A DNA stretch of 64,000 nt from Acetobacteraceae bacterium (GCA_030041375.1 JASHOA010000030.1:59813-123812); one strand, 5' to 3'. Positions 8,088-18,140 are shown, counted from the stretch's first letter. Translations and numbers: made by a program. The notes: generated from the sequence alone by a model not told the origin.

Positions 8088-9632
8088 TCACCGTGGCGGC
8101 TGGAAAAGCGGCCGTCCGGCCGGCGGCAGCAGCGCGGCGGCATAGGCAGCAGGATTGTCGATCAGAAACCGCGCCGCCCTCATATCCGCCTCGCTTCCGA
8201 CCGCGGCCGGGCATGCACTGCGGATCGCCAGGATCTGCGCCAGCGGCAACGGCGCGCGGGCGGTCTCGTGCTCGAAGATGGCGCGTGCCATCGGCTGCAC
8301 CCCTTCGCCGAGCTGGGCAAGTTGGCGGTCGAGCCACGATGGGCCATGGCTCGTACACACCTGGGGCAACACGCCAAGCCCCTCGATCGGCCATCCGCGC
8401 GGCGCCAGAACCCGGCTCCAGGTGACGAAAAGTTCCCCGCCGTTCGGCAGCGGTTCGATCGTCTGTACAAGCCCCTTGCCGAGCGTAGTGCTGCCCAGCA
8501 CCACCGCCCGGCCGTTGTCCGCCAGCGCCGCGCTGAGAATTTCTGCCGCCGAGGCAGTCAGCCCGTCGACCACCACCACCACCGGCAGTCCGCCCGCAAG
8601 ATCCGCCCCCGCCGCCAGCCACAGATGCGAGGCGGACGGATCACGCCCGGCAGTGCTCGCAATCACGCCCCGGGCCAGCAGCACATCCGCCGCATAAACC
8701 GCCTGATCCAGGAGACCTCCGCGATTTCCCCTGAGATCCAGCACGATACCCTTCGGCGGAGCGGCCACCGACAGCCCGGCGGCAATCTCGTCGGCCAGAT
8801 GCGGGCCGGTGGTGGCGTCGAAAGCGCTGATCCGCAGCACCAGGAGATCACCGTCGCGAGCGGAGAACACGGTTTCCGGCGGCACGTTACGCCGCACCAG
8901 CACCACCGTCCGCACATGATGTGCGGCATCGGCGAACGTCAGAACGACCGTGCTTCCGGCAGGGCCCGCCATTTCGGCCTCGAGTACACGCGGAGCTTTG
9001 CCTGCCGTTGTCGCTCCGTCCACGAACAGGAGCCGTTCCCCCGGATGAATACCCGCGTTCGCTGCCGGGCTGCCGATGACGACCCCCTGCACAAGGATCG
9101 CGCCATCCCGGGCGGCGAGCGTGATCCCCGTGCCCGCCTGGCCGGAGCGGGCGGCCCGGTCCTCCGCCGCCTCGCCGGCCGGCACGTAGCGGGAATAAGG
9201 ATCGAAATGGTTGAAGAGTTCATCAAAAAACGCCTGAATCACACCATCCGGCCCAAGCGCGCGGACCTCGCGCGAATTGTTCCACGCCACGGCGGCAAGT
9301 TCCGCGATCGCCCGCCCCCAGGCGGACACGTCCGCCGGCTTGGGCGCCGTCACAGCCGCGAGCACGCGGTCGGGTGACGCCAGGCTAAGCTTCCCCGCAG
9401 ACAATTCCGTGGAGAGAGAGGGATCGAGCAGAGAAAGTCCGCCGAGCCCCCAGAGAGCGAGGGTCGGAACCGGATACGGCGAGAGCGTGCGCGGCTCGAT
9501 GAAAGTAAGCGCCTCGCCGAGAACTTCGGAAGTGAGCGTGGCCGGAAAGTGCGGTATCGATCCCTGCGGCGATGCCAGTGCCTCTGCCGGAGCCGCTACG
9601 AGGAACAGCAGCAGCACCAGCCTGAGATTCAC
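8088..9632 (-). CDS. S41-family (C-terminal processing-like) serine peptidase
   Basis: 514 residues. The first ~20 form a secretion signal ending in a small-residue 'EALA'. A PDZ-like domain spans roughly 160-245 ('GIHPGERLLFVDG'). The S41 domain follows, with the catalytic pair S361 ('DGLTASAAEIL') and K386 ('STTLGKGLVQT'). It should act in the periplasm on C-terminal tails of proteins. Its ATG overlaps the rnr stop (ATGA), so it is translated with the operon. Moderately diverged from Prc/CtpA; I avoid a specific symbol. Confidence 0.88.
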   Translation of the reverse strand: MNLRLVLLLFLVAAPAEALASPQGSIPHFPATLTSEVLGEALTFIEPRTLSPYPVPTLALWGLGGLSLLDPSLSTELSAGKLSLASPDRVLAAVTAPKPADVSAWGRAIAELAAVAWNNSREVRALGPDGVIQAFFDELFNHFDPYSRYVPAGEAAEDRAARSGQAGTGITLAARDGAILVQGVVIGSPAANAGIHPGERLLFVDGATTAGKAPRVLEAEMAGPAGSTVVLTFADAAHHVRTVVLVRRNVPPETVFSARDGDLLVLRISAFDATTGPHLADEIAAGLSVAAPPKGIVLDLRGNRGGLLDQAVYAADVLLARGVIASTAGRDPSASHLWLAAGADLAGGLPVVVVVDGLTASAAEILSAALADNGRAVVLGSTTLGKGLVQTIEPLPNGGELFVTWSRVLAPRGWPIEGLGVLPQVCTSHGPSWLDRQLAQLGEGVQPMARAIFEHETARAPLPLAQILAIRSACPAAVGSEADMRAARFLIDNPAAYAAALLPPAGRPLFQPPR

Positions 9633-11446
9633 CGCGATCGGCGTTGCCTTCCAGTGCGATCGTCGCGCCGCGCACCGTCGAGGCCTTTTTCCAGGCGGGA
9701 AACCATCCGTCCGCTGACCGGACAGGCCGCCACCAGGCGCACACGAACGCGCTCGCCGGGCTGAAGACGCTGCCCGCTGCGCGCGCCGGAGAGGCTCGCT
9801 CTTTCTTTGTCGTAATGCCAGCTATCCCTCGGCAGCGTGGAAACGGGAATCACACTATCCGATCCACCGTCTTCCATTTTGACGAAAATCAATGAACGCG
9901 TCACGCCGGAAATGCGCCCTTCTCCTATACTGCCGATGCGCCCCGCTTGCAGCGATGCCTCGGCACGCGCGAGTACTCCACGCTCGGCCTCCACTGCGCG
10001 ACGTTCGGTGAGCCGAAGATGAAGAGCAATCTCGCCCAGTAAGCGGTGCCGCTCGCCCGGCAGAGCGCCGTTGCCCGGCGGCAGGCTGGATGCCAGCGCA
10101 CGGTGCACGAGAAGGTCGGCGTAGCGCCGGATCGGGCTCGTGAAATGCGCGTATGCCGAGAGCGCCAGGCCGAAATGGCCGCCATTCTCGGCCGCGTAAA
10201 CCGCCTCGGGCAGGCTCTGCAGGATTTTCTCGGCAGCCACGTCGGCCCCCGCAGAGCCGGCCAGCGCCGCCAGTGCGGCGGTCAGATCGGCCGGCCGGAT
10301 CGCGATTCCCGGCGGCAATCGCTGACCGAACTCGCCGAGGAAAGCGTGGAGGCTCGCGATCTTCTCCGCTGCCGGCCTCGCGTGTACGCGATAGAGCCCG
10401 GGCAGGTTCCGGGCCAACATTTCCTCGGCCGCGGCGACGTTGGCAAGGATCATGAAATCCTCGACCAGCCGGTGGCTGGGCCAACGCACCTCGCGAACCA
10501 CATCGGTCACCCGGCCGGCCCCGTCGCACTGCACCTTGCGCTCGGGAAGTTCGATCTCCAGCGGCCCGCGCCTGGCTCGCTCCCGCTTCAGCGCGCCCCA
10601 CGCGGCGTAGAGATTTCCGAGCGTGCCGCGCGGCAGCCCAAGCTCATTTCCATGTTCCGCCGCGCGCTGCACTTCTCCGTAGGTCAACCGGGCGGCACTC
10701 CGGATCAGTCCGCGGCCGAAGCGGTGCCCGCGCTTCCGGCCTTCGGCATCGATCCGGATCTCGGCAAACAGAACGCCCCGCTCCGCGCCCGGACGAAGGC
10801 TGCACCACTCCTCCGAGAGGGCCTCCGGCAGCATGGGCAGCACGCGGTCCGGCAGATAGACGCTGTTGCCGCGTTCCAGCGCCGCGCGATCGAGTGCGCT
10901 GCCGGGGCGTACGTAATGCGCCACGTCGGCGATCGCGACGATGATCCGGAAGCCGTGCCCCTCAGGCATGGCGAAGACCGCGTCATCGAAATCCTTTGCG
11001 TCCTCGCCGTCGATCGTTACCAGCGGGAGCGCCCGGAGATCTTCTCGCCCCGCTCTTTCCACCGTCCCGGCAGAAGCCGCTTCGGCCACGGCATCAGCCG
11101 GGAATTCCTCCGGAATCTCGAGGCTGCGGATGACGATCTGGCAGAGGGAATGCACGCCGTCGAACGGGCCCAGCCGCTCGGTAATGCGCACCGCGCGGGA
11201 GCCGAAGCCGCGTCGGGAAAGCGGCTCCACGAGCACGAGTTCGCCCGCCTCCGCGCCGCCGGCAGCGCCCGCCGGCACCGGCAAGGTCCCGCGGACACGC
11301 CGGTCGGCGGCAATGATCTCCCCCGCTTCGCCCGGCCGCCCGCCGGAGGTCCCCGCGCGAAACACCCCGAGAAGCGGGCCAGATGCTTCGGGCGGTCCTT
11401 TGGCCGGAGAAGAACCGCTGCGCCGTATCCGCGATGGCCGCCTCAC
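9629..11446 (-). CDS. rnr: RNB-domain exoribonuclease (RNase R-like), short N-terminus
   Basis: 605 residues if it starts at the GTG one base after the topA stop. The RNB catalytic core is clear: 'TIDGEDAKDFDDAVF' at about 144-158 carries the metal-binding aspartates, with 'YLPDRVLPMLPE' and 'HFTSPIRRYADLLVHR' further on, and a C-terminal S1 domain. It degrades structured RNA 3' to 5'. Canonical RNase R is longer: the N-terminal helix-turn-helix and a full first cold-shock domain are not recognisable. Either this is a genuinely short form or the upstream part is lost. The stop overlaps the next gene (ATGA). Confidence 0.9.
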   Translation of the reverse strand: MRRPSRIRRSGSSPAKGPPEASGPLLGVFRAGTSGGRPGEAGEIIAADRRVRGTLPVPAGAAGGAEAGELVLVEPLSRRGFGSRAVRITERLGPFDGVHSLCQIVIRSLEIPEEFPADAVAEAASAGTVERAGREDLRALPLVTIDGEDAKDFDDAVFAMPEGHGFRIIVAIADVAHYVRPGSALDRAALERGNSVYLPDRVLPMLPEALSEEWCSLRPGAERGVLFAEIRIDAEGRKRGHRFGRGLIRSAARLTYGEVQRAAEHGNELGLPRGTLGNLYAAWGALKRERARRGPLEIELPERKVQCDGAGRVTDVVREVRWPSHRLVEDFMILANVAAAEEMLARNLPGLYRVHARPAAEKIASLHAFLGEFGQRLPPGIAIRPADLTAALAALAGSAGADVAAEKILQSLPEAVYAAENGGHFGLALSAYAHFTSPIRRYADLLVHRALASSLPPGNGALPGERHRLLGEIALHLRLTERRAVEAERGVLARAEASLQAGRIGSIGEGRISGVTRSLIFVKMEDGGSDSVIPVSTLPRDSWHYDKERASLSGARSGQRLQPGERVRVRLVAACPVSGRMVSRLEKGLDGARRDDRTGRQRRSR

Positions 11447-11447
11447 T

Positions 11448-14084
11448 TCATCCCACCGCCTTGCGCCTCGTTTTCCCTGCTGCCGCCGCGGGTCGCGCCT
11501 TCTTCGGCTCGGCTTTCGCCTTCGGCTCCGCTTTCGCCTTCGCCCCCGTGTTGCCCTGCTTCCGCCGGCCGAGCGTGCGGCCCTTCTCGGCCAGAAGCGC
11601 AATCGCCTGCTCGATGGTCACGGCATCGAGCGCGAGATTTTTCGGCAGCGTCGCCACTTTCCGGCCGTGCTGCACATAAGGCCCGAAGCGGCCCTTGCGC
11701 ACCAGCACGTCGGCTCCGTCAGCCGGGTGGGTGCCGAGAGTGCGCAGTCCGGCTAGCTTCTTTGCCAGCACGTCGACGGCGCGGTTGAGGCCGACTGCCA
11801 GCACATCGTCGTCGCGGTCGAGCGAGGCGAATACATTGCCCATCTTCACGAACGGGCCGAACCGGCCGATCCCGGCCGTGATCGGCTCCCCGGTTTCCGG
11901 GTGCTGGCCGACCAGGCGCGGCAATGCCAGGAGACCGAGCGCCTGCTCGAGCGTCAATGTCTCGCCGGCAAGCCCGCGCGGCAAAGTCACCCGTTTCGGT
12001 TTCTTCCCGGAACCCGCCCCGTTTTCTTTCTCCCCCGCCTCGCCCTGCTGGACATAAAGCCCGTACGGTCCGCGCCGGAGCGTGACCGGCTCGCCGCTTT
12101 CCGGATCGTTGCCGAGGAGGCGCTGGCCCTCCTTCAGCGAGTCGCTCGAATCGCCTTCCTCGTTCGCGATCGCAAGCCGGCGCGTATACGGACATTCAGG
12201 ATAGTTCGAGCAGCCGATGAAGGCCCCGAAACGCCCGAGCTTCAATCCGAGCCGCCCCTTCCCGCAGGACGGGCAGAGCCGCGGGTCCGACCCATCCGCG
12301 CGCGCGGGAAAGAAGTGCGGGCCGAGGTCCCGGTCCAGCGCGCTGATGACATCGGAGATCTTGAGATCCTTGGTTTGATCGATCGCGTGCGAGAACTCTT
12401 CCCAGAAAGCGCGCATCACGGAGCGCCAGTCGGCGCGGCCACCGGAAATGTCGTCGAGCTGTTCCTCGAGCTCGGCGGTGAACCCGGTATCGACATAGCG
12501 GTTGAAGAAGCTGACGAGGAAGGCCGTCACCAGCCTGCCGCGGTCCTCCGGCACGAAGCGGCGCCTTTCCAGCCGTACATATTTCCGCTCCTGCAGGACC
12601 GAGAGAATCGCCGCATAGGTGGAAGGCCGGCCGATCCCCAGCTCTTCGAGTTTCTTCACCAGCGACGCCTCGGAATAGCGGGGCGGCGGCTCGGTGAAGT
12701 GCTGAATGGCGGCAACCTCGCCGAGCCCGAGCGGATCCCGCTCCGCCATCGGCGGCAGGGCGCGGTTTTCGTCGTCCTCTTCCGCCTCGTCGCGGTCCTC
12801 GTGATAGAGGCGGTAGAAGCCGTCGAAAGCGACGGTCGAGCCGCTGGCCCTGAGCCGCACCTTGCCCGTGGCATCGGCAATCTCGACCGCCACCTGGTCG
12901 AGTTCGGCGGCGGCCATCTGCGATGCCACGGCGCGCTTCCAGATCAGCTCATAGAGCTGGCGCTGTTCTGCCGTGAGATGCTTCGCCACCGCCCCCGGCG
13001 TGCGGCCGACGTCGGTCGGGCGGATCGCCTCGTGCGCCTCCTGCGCGTTCTTCGCCTTCGCCGTGTATTCGCGCGGCGCGGGCGGCAGGTAATCGGCACC
13101 GAACGCCCCCTTCACGTGGGTGCGGATGGCACTCACCGCCTCGCGCGCCATCTGCACGCCGTCGGTCCGCATGTAGGTGATCAGCCCCACGGTCTCGCCG
13201 TCCAGGTCGACACCTTCATAGAGCTGTTGCGCCACCCGCATGGTCGCCTGGGCCCGGAATCCGAACTTCCGGCTCGCCTCCTGTTGCAGGGTCGAGGTGG
13301 TGAAGGGCGGCGGCGGGCTGCGCCGCTGCCGCTTCCGCTCGATCGCGGCAACATGGAATGGTCCGGCCTCGACGGCGGCCTTCGCGCGCGCGGCTTGGGC
13401 CTCGGTCGCGAGGCTGAACTGCTCGAGCTTCTTCCCGTCGAGATGGCTGAGCCGGGCGGTGAAGCGCTCACCCTGCGGGGTGAGGAATCCCGCCTCGACG
13501 GTCCAGTATTCCTGCGCCCGGAAGACCTCGATCTCGGCCTCGCGCTCGCAGATCAGTCGGAGCGCCACGGATTGCACGCGCCCTGCGCTGCGGCTTCCCG
13601 GCAGCTTCCGCCACAACACGGGCGAGAGCGTGAAGCCGACCAGGTAGTCGAGTGCCCGGCGCGCGAGATAGGCCTCGATCAGCGGCTGGTCGAGTTCCCG
13701 CGGCTCCGCCATCGCCGCCCGGACCGCGCTTCTCGTGATCTCGTTGAAGGTGATGCGCCGGACCGCCACTCCCTTCAGTGCATGCTTGCCCTCCAGCATG
13801 GCACGCACATGCCAGGAGATCGCCTCACCCTCGCGATCCGGGTCGGTTGCCAGATAAAGAGTACGGGCGCCTTTCAGCGCCTTGGCGATCTGCGCGACCT
13901 GGCCCGCGCCCCGGGAGTCCGCCTCCCACTCCATGGCGAAATCCTGCTCGGGGCGGACGCTGCCGTCCTTCGGCGAGAGGTCCCGTACATGGCCGAGGCT
14001 CGCCAGCACGGTGTAGCCGCCGCCCAGATATTTGTTGATCGTGCGGGCCTTGGCGGGAGATTCGACAACAACAACGTCGGGCAT
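11448..14084 (-). CDS. topA: DNA topoisomerase I
   Basis: 878 residues. TOPRIM domain at the N-terminus ('VVVESPAKARTINKYLGGGY' and the acidic 'ATDPDREGEAI'); active-site Tyr304 in 'LITYMRTDGVQ'; one C-terminal four-cysteine zinc finger ('CPSCGKG...CSNYPEC'), then zinc-less repeats of the 'GRFGPFVKMG/GRFGPYVQHG' kind and a Lys/Ala-rich tail, as usual in alphaproteobacteria. It relaxes negative supercoils. Located between dprA (30 nt upstream) and rnr. Confidence 0.97.
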   Translation of the reverse strand: MPDVVVVESPAKARTINKYLGGGYTVLASLGHVRDLSPKDGSVRPEQDFAMEWEADSRGAGQVAQIAKALKGARTLYLATDPDREGEAISWHVRAMLEGKHALKGVAVRRITFNEITRSAVRAAMAEPRELDQPLIEAYLARRALDYLVGFTLSPVLWRKLPGSRSAGRVQSVALRLICEREAEIEVFRAQEYWTVEAGFLTPQGERFTARLSHLDGKKLEQFSLATEAQAARAKAAVEAGPFHVAAIERKRQRRSPPPPFTTSTLQQEASRKFGFRAQATMRVAQQLYEGVDLDGETVGLITYMRTDGVQMAREAVSAIRTHVKGAFGADYLPPAPREYTAKAKNAQEAHEAIRPTDVGRTPGAVAKHLTAEQRQLYELIWKRAVASQMAAAELDQVAVEIADATGKVRLRASGSTVAFDGFYRLYHEDRDEAEEDDENRALPPMAERDPLGLGEVAAIQHFTEPPPRYSEASLVKKLEELGIGRPSTYAAILSVLQERKYVRLERRRFVPEDRGRLVTAFLVSFFNRYVDTGFTAELEEQLDDISGGRADWRSVMRAFWEEFSHAIDQTKDLKISDVISALDRDLGPHFFPARADGSDPRLCPSCGKGRLGLKLGRFGAFIGCSNYPECPYTRRLAIANEEGDSSDSLKEGQRLLGNDPESGEPVTLRRGPYGLYVQQGEAGEKENGAGSGKKPKRVTLPRGLAGETLTLEQALGLLALPRLVGQHPETGEPITAGIGRFGPFVKMGNVFASLDRDDDVLAVGLNRAVDVLAKKLAGLRTLGTHPADGADVLVRKGRFGPYVQHGRKVATLPKNLALDAVTIEQAIALLAEKGRTLGRRKQGNTGAKAKAEPKAKAEPKKARPAAAAGKTRRKAVG

Positions 14085-14113
14085 GTGATCCTGACAAGCT
14101 CCGCCATGGGATG

Positions 14114-15256
14114 CTATCCCCGGGTGCCGGAACGACTGATAACCCGGTTTCCGGGCAGCAGTTCAACCCGTCCGGCAACCTCGAGTTCCAAGAGGGCCGC
14201 GTTCACGGCGGCCGCGGAGAAGTGGCAGCGGCGCACGAGATCGTCAACCGTCGTCGGAGAAGAATCAAGCAGTTCAAGGATTTGTGCCTGTGCTTCGGGC
14301 GTCTCCGGCGATTCTTCGAAGGTTTCGGAGGCCACCGGGGCCGCGGCCGCGGGCTTCGGGCGCGAGAGCGGGAACAGCCGCCCCGCCTCGCCGACCGCCG
14401 CGGCCGAGGGCAGGTGCTCCAGCACGTCCGCCGCGTTCTCCACCAGATGCGCTCCCTGGCGGATCAGGTCGTTCGAGCCGCGGGTGCGTGGATCGAGCGG
14501 CGAGCCAGGCACGGCGTACAGCTCGCGCCCGGACTCGAGCGCAAGCCGCGCCGTGATGAGGCTGCCCGAGAGCGGCGCCGCCTCGATGACAACGACGCCG
14601 AGGGCCAGGCCGGCGATGATCCGGTTGCGCCGCGGAAAATGCCGCGCCTGCGGGGCGGTCCCGAGCGGCGCCTCGCTGACCACCGCACCCTTCTCCGCGA
14701 TGGCCGCCTGCAAGCCGCGATGCTGGGGCGGATAGGGCATATCAAGCCCGCCGGCGACGGCGGCAACGGTCCGTCCTGTCTCCAGCGCGCCGCGATGCGC
14801 GGCTGCATCGATGCCGCGCGCCATCCCGGAGACGATCGGCAAGCCGCCGCCGGCAAGTTCCGCCGCCAGTTCCTCGGCGATCCGCTGCCCGTTGGCCGAG
14901 GCATTCCTGCCTCCCACGATCGCAACCGCGCGCTCTGACAGCACGCCCGGGTCACCCAGCACGGCGAGGGCCGGCGGCGCATCGGCCAAAAGCGCGAGCA
15001 GCGGGGGATATCCGGGTTGGTCCAGGATCAGCATCCGCCCGCCAAGTTTTTCCACGCCCTCCAGTTCGGACTCCGCTGCCTGGCGGGGCGGCACGCGCAA
15101 TCCCCGGCTCCGCCCGCCCGCCCGGGCCAGCCCCGGCAGTGCCGCGAGTGCCGCCTCAGCAGAGCCGTAGCGCGCGATCAACCGCCGCCAGGCGATCGGC
15201 CCGAGCCCTTCTGTGCGTGCCAGGCGCAGCCGGTCGAGCACGTCCTCGGGCGTCAA
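14114..15256 (-). CDS. dprA: DNA-processing protein A
   Basis: 380 residues with the DprA Rossmann-like core ('AIVGGRNASANGQRIAEELA', 'SGMARGIDAAAHRGALE', 'IIAGLALGVVVIEA') and a C-terminal winged-helix (DML1-like) domain at about 320-380. DprA binds incoming single-stranded DNA and loads RecA during natural transformation; it is present in many bacteria not known to be competent. The ATG overlaps the plsY stop (ATGA). Confidence 0.95.
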   Translation of the reverse strand: MTPEDVLDRLRLARTEGLGPIAWRRLIARYGSAEAALAALPGLARAGGRSRGLRVPPRQAAESELEGVEKLGGRMLILDQPGYPPLLALLADAPPALAVLGDPGVLSERAVAIVGGRNASANGQRIAEELAAELAGGGLPIVSGMARGIDAAAHRGALETGRTVAAVAGGLDMPYPPQHRGLQAAIAEKGAVVSEAPLGTAPQARHFPRRNRIIAGLALGVVVIEAAPLSGSLITARLALESGRELYAVPGSPLDPRTRGSNDLIRQGAHLVENAADVLEHLPSAAAVGEAGRLFPLSRPKPAAAAPVASETFEESPETPEAQAQILELLDSSPTTVDDLVRRCHFSAAAVNAALLELEVAGRVELLPGNRVISRSGTRG

Positions 15257-15831
15257 TGGCCGGTCCCGATTTTTGGTTCAGTACCAGAGAGTAGTCGGCG
15301 GATATTTTCCCTGTGCCGGAGGAACACCACGGCCGCCAATAACAGGCAAAGGCCGGCGAGCCGCCATTCTCCGAACAGCGCCGAAAGCACCGGGGCGGCG
15401 GCGAACGAGCAGAGGGCGGAAAGCGAGGAGATGCGAAAGACTGCCGCCACCGCAACCCATACCAGGCAGGTGAGTACCCCGACCATCCAGTTGGCGGCCA
15501 GCAGAACGCCAAGGCCGGTTGCGACCCCCTTGCCGCCGCGAAACCCGAGCCAGACCGGGGCGACATGGCCGATCAAGGCACCGAATCCGCCGGCAAGCCC
15601 GGCTTGCGGCCCGAACAGCCGGGCGGCCAGCAGAACCGCAAAGACCCCCTTGCCGGCATCGAGCACCAAGGTCGCCGCCGCCAGGCCCTTGTGCCCGGTG
15701 CGCAGGACATTGGTAGCGCCAATATTGCCCGAGCCGATGCGGCGGATATCGCCAAGCCCGGCCGCCCGGGTCAGCAACAGGCCGAACGGAATCGAGCCGA
15801 TCAGATAGCCGAGCACCAGCCCCGCGATCAC
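15253..15831 (-). CDS. plsY: Glycerol-3-phosphate acyltransferase PlsY
   Basis: 192 residues, strongly hydrophobic with about five membrane segments. Signature motifs are present: 'GSIPFG', 'GSGNIGATNVLR', 'DAGKG' and 'FRGGKGVATGLG'. PlsY transfers acyl from acyl-phosphate to glycerol-3-phosphate in the inner membrane, the first step of phospholipid synthesis. The GTG start at 15831 overlaps the pyrC stop (GTGA) and gives the family's usual N-terminus; a longer open frame upstream overlaps pyrC. Confidence 0.95.
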   Translation of the reverse strand: MIAGLVLGYLIGSIPFGLLLTRAAGLGDIRRIGSGNIGATNVLRTGHKGLAAATLVLDAGKGVFAVLLAARLFGPQAGLAGGFGALIGHVAPVWLGFRGGKGVATGLGVLLAANWMVGVLTCLVWVAVAAVFRISSLSALCSFAAAPVLSALFGEWRLAGLCLLLAAVVFLRHRENIRRLLSGTEPKIGTGH

Positions 15832-17102
15832 CCGAATACGAGCCGCCCTTTTTTCCAGGTCCCGAGCACCCGCCCTTCGAGCGCACGGCCGTCGAACGGG
15901 GTGTTCTGCGCCTTGCCGGGAAGGCTGCCCGCCACGACCTGCCACGCGCGTTCAGGATGGAACAGGCAAAGATCGGCGGCACTCCCGGCGGCCAGCCGCC
16001 CGGCCGAGACGCCGAGCAGCTTCGCCGGCCCCGCGGTGATGAGCCCGATCGCACGCGAAAGCGGAAGCGTCCCGTTGTGCACCAGCACGAGCGTCACCGC
16101 GAGCAGCGTGGCAAGGCCGGCCCCGCCGGGGCTGGCTTGTGCGAAAGGCAGGCGCTTGTCATCGGCATCGCGCGGCTGGTGGTCGGAGGCGATCGCATCG
16201 ATCGTCCCGTCCACCAGCGCCGCGCACACTGCCTCACGGTCCGATTCCGGCCTGAGCGGCGGGGAAAGCTTGGCATAGGTGCGGAAATCGCCGATCGCCG
16301 TCTCGTTCAGGTCGAAATAAGGAGGCGCCGTGTCGCATGTCACGGCGGTACCTTCTTCCTTCGCCCTGCGGACGAGGACAAGCGCCTCGGCGGTCGAAAT
16401 GCGGGAGAAATGCACCGCCCCGCCCGTCAACCGCGAAAGCGAGATATCACGGGCAACCTGGATCGCCTCGGCCGCGGCGGGAATTCCCGCCAGCCCGAGC
16501 CGCGTGGCCAGCGGTCCTTCGGTCGCAGCCCCGCCCGCGGCCAGCGTCGGCTCTTCCGGATGCTGCACGATCATCGCCCCGAAGCCCCGCGCGTAGGCCA
16601 GCGCCTGGCGCATCAGGAGGGCAGGGCCGATGCTGTGCGCCCCGTCACTGAAGGCGACCGCGCCTGCTTCACGCAGCAGGCCGAGTTCCGCCAGCGTCTC
16701 GCCCGCGCAGCCGCGGGTCACCGCCCCGTAGGGCAGGATGGAGAGGCTGCCGATCTCCTCGCCGCGGGCGGCCAGCAGCCGCACCAGCGCGGGATCATCA
16801 ATGGCAGGAAGGCTGTCGGGCAGGCAGGCGAGTGTCGTCACCCCGCCCGCAGCGGCCGCCTCCGCAGCCGAGGCAATCGTCTCGCGGTATTCGAAACCCG
16901 GCTCGCCGAGAGAAGCCCGCATATCGACCAGGCCGGGGCAGAGGACGGCGCCGTCTCTCTCGATCACCTCCGCCCCGTCCGGCACGCCGAGGCCGCCTCC
17001 GAGATCGGCGATCCTGCCATCCCGCACCAGGAGTTCGCCCATCCGGTCGAGCCCGCTTGCCGGGTCGAGCAACCGCACGCCCCGGAACAGCGCATCCCGC
17101 AT
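15828..17102 (-). CDS. pyrC: Dihydroorotase-like protein lacking the HxH metal motif (PyrC', partner of PyrB)
   Basis: 424 residues, amidohydrolase fold. The segment that reads DMHVHLREPG in catalytic dihydroorotases reads 'DMRASLGEPG' here, so positions 62 and 64 are Arg and Ser instead of the two zinc-binding His. Such non-catalytic dihydroorotase homologues are known next to pyrB in proteobacteria, where they form part of the aspartate transcarbamoylase complex; an active pyrC should lie elsewhere in the genome. Its ATG overlaps the pyrB stop (TGATG). Name kept by family; catalytic activity is doubtful. Confidence 0.85.
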   Translation of the reverse strand: MRDALFRGVRLLDPASGLDRMGELLVRDGRIADLGGGLGVPDGAEVIERDGAVLCPGLVDMRASLGEPGFEYRETIASAAEAAAAGGVTTLACLPDSLPAIDDPALVRLLAARGEEIGSLSILPYGAVTRGCAGETLAELGLLREAGAVAFSDGAHSIGPALLMRQALAYARGFGAMIVQHPEEPTLAAGGAATEGPLATRLGLAGIPAAAEAIQVARDISLSRLTGGAVHFSRISTAEALVLVRRAKEEGTAVTCDTAPPYFDLNETAIGDFRTYAKLSPPLRPESDREAVCAALVDGTIDAIASDHQPRDADDKRLPFAQASPGGAGLATLLAVTLVLVHNGTLPLSRAIGLITAGPAKLLGVSAGRLAAGSAADLCLFHPERAWQVVAGSLPGKAQNTPFDGRALEGRVLGTWKKGRLVFG

Positions 17103-18106
17103 CAGATGTTCCGCCGCGGGCCGCGCGCGAGCGTGTCCAGGACCGCCATCCGGACGGCAACCCCCATCTCCACCTGCTCGCCGATCACGCTGCGCTCAGG
17201 ATCGTCGGCGACGCGGCTTTCGATCTCGACGCCGCGGTTCATCGGCCCCGGGTGCATCACCAGCGCGTCCGGCCGGGCATAGGCGAGCTTCTCGGAGTCG
17301 AGGCCAAAGAAGCGGAAGAATTCGCGCGCACTCGGCACCTCTCCGCCCGTCATGCGCTCGCGTTGCAGGCGGAGCATCATCACGATGTCGGCCTCGGCAA
17401 GGCCGCTCTTCATGTCATGGAAGACGGCCGCGCCAAGCTCCTCGATCCCCGCCGGCAGCAGGTTCGGCGGACCGATCAGGCGCACGTGGCTGCCCATCGC
17501 GGTCAGCAGGTGGACATTGGAGCGGGCCACGCGCGAGTGGGCGATGTCGCCGCAGATCGCCACGTTCAGCCCCTCGAGCCGGCCCTTGCGGCGGCGGATG
17601 GTGAGCGCATCCAGCAGCGCCTGGGTCGGATGCTCGTGCATGCCATCGCCGGCATTGATCACCGCCGCGCCGACTTTCTGGGCCAGCAGGCTCGGGGCAC
17701 CGGACTGGGCGTGCCTGACCGCCAGAAGATCGCACTGCATGGCGTTGAGCGTGGCGGCCGTGTCGAGCAGCGTCTCGCCCTTGTTCACGCTCGAGGTCGC
17801 CACCGACATGTTGATGACGTCCGCGCCGAGCCGTTTGCCGGCCAGTTCGAAGCTGGTGCGGGTGCGCGTTGAATCCTCGAAGAAGAGATTGATCAGGGTC
17901 TTGCCGCGCAAAAGATCGCGCGCCGTCTGGCCGGAGCGGTTGAGCAGCACATAGCTCTCGGCAAGATCGAGCAGCTGGGCGATCTCGGCTGGCTCGAGCC
18001 CTTCGATCGCGAGCAGGTGGCGGTGCGCGTAAGCCAGCTTGGTCGGTCCCCGGTTCAACCGGTTGTTATATCCCGCCTTGTCCTCCCGCCAAGGGGACCC
18101 GGGCAA
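17102..18106 (-). CDS. pyrB: Aspartate carbamoyltransferase catalytic subunit
   Basis: 334 residues. Carbamoyl-phosphate loop '[13 protein letters not shown]' (Ser79 to Arg83), '[10 protein letters not shown]', and the C-terminal aspartate-binding '[13 protein letters not shown]'. It makes carbamoyl-aspartate, the first committed step of pyrimidine synthesis. First gene of the pyrB-pyrC-plsY-dprA-topA-rnr-S41-rpmG run, whose members mostly overlap by a few bases. No pyrI is adjacent, consistent with a PyrB-PyrC' complex. Confidence 0.96.
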   Translation of the reverse strand: MPGSPWREDKAGYNNRLNRGPTKLAYAHRHLLAIEGLEPAEIAQLLDLAESYVLLNRSGQTARDLLRGKTLINLFFEDSTRTRTSFELAGKRLGADVINMSVATSSVNKGETLLDTAATLNAMQCDLLAVRHAQSGAPSLLAQKVGAAVINAGDGMHEHPTQALLDALTIRRRKGRLEGLNVAICGDIAHSRVARSNVHLLTAMGSHVRLIGPPNLLPAGIEELGAAVFHDMKSGLAEADIVMMLRLQRERMTGGEVPSAREFFRFFGLDSEKLAYARPDALVMHPGPMNRGVEIESRVADDPERSVIGEQVEMGVAVRMAVLDTLARGPRRNI

Positions 18107-18140
18107 CGCCTGGTACTGACTTTACTTTGATGCGCGACCT

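Noticed and set aside
11901..14735. A very long open frame on the plus strand across topA and dprA
   Set aside because: It is the antisense of two certain genes; long empty antisense frames are common at this base composition, and its translation shows no domain.
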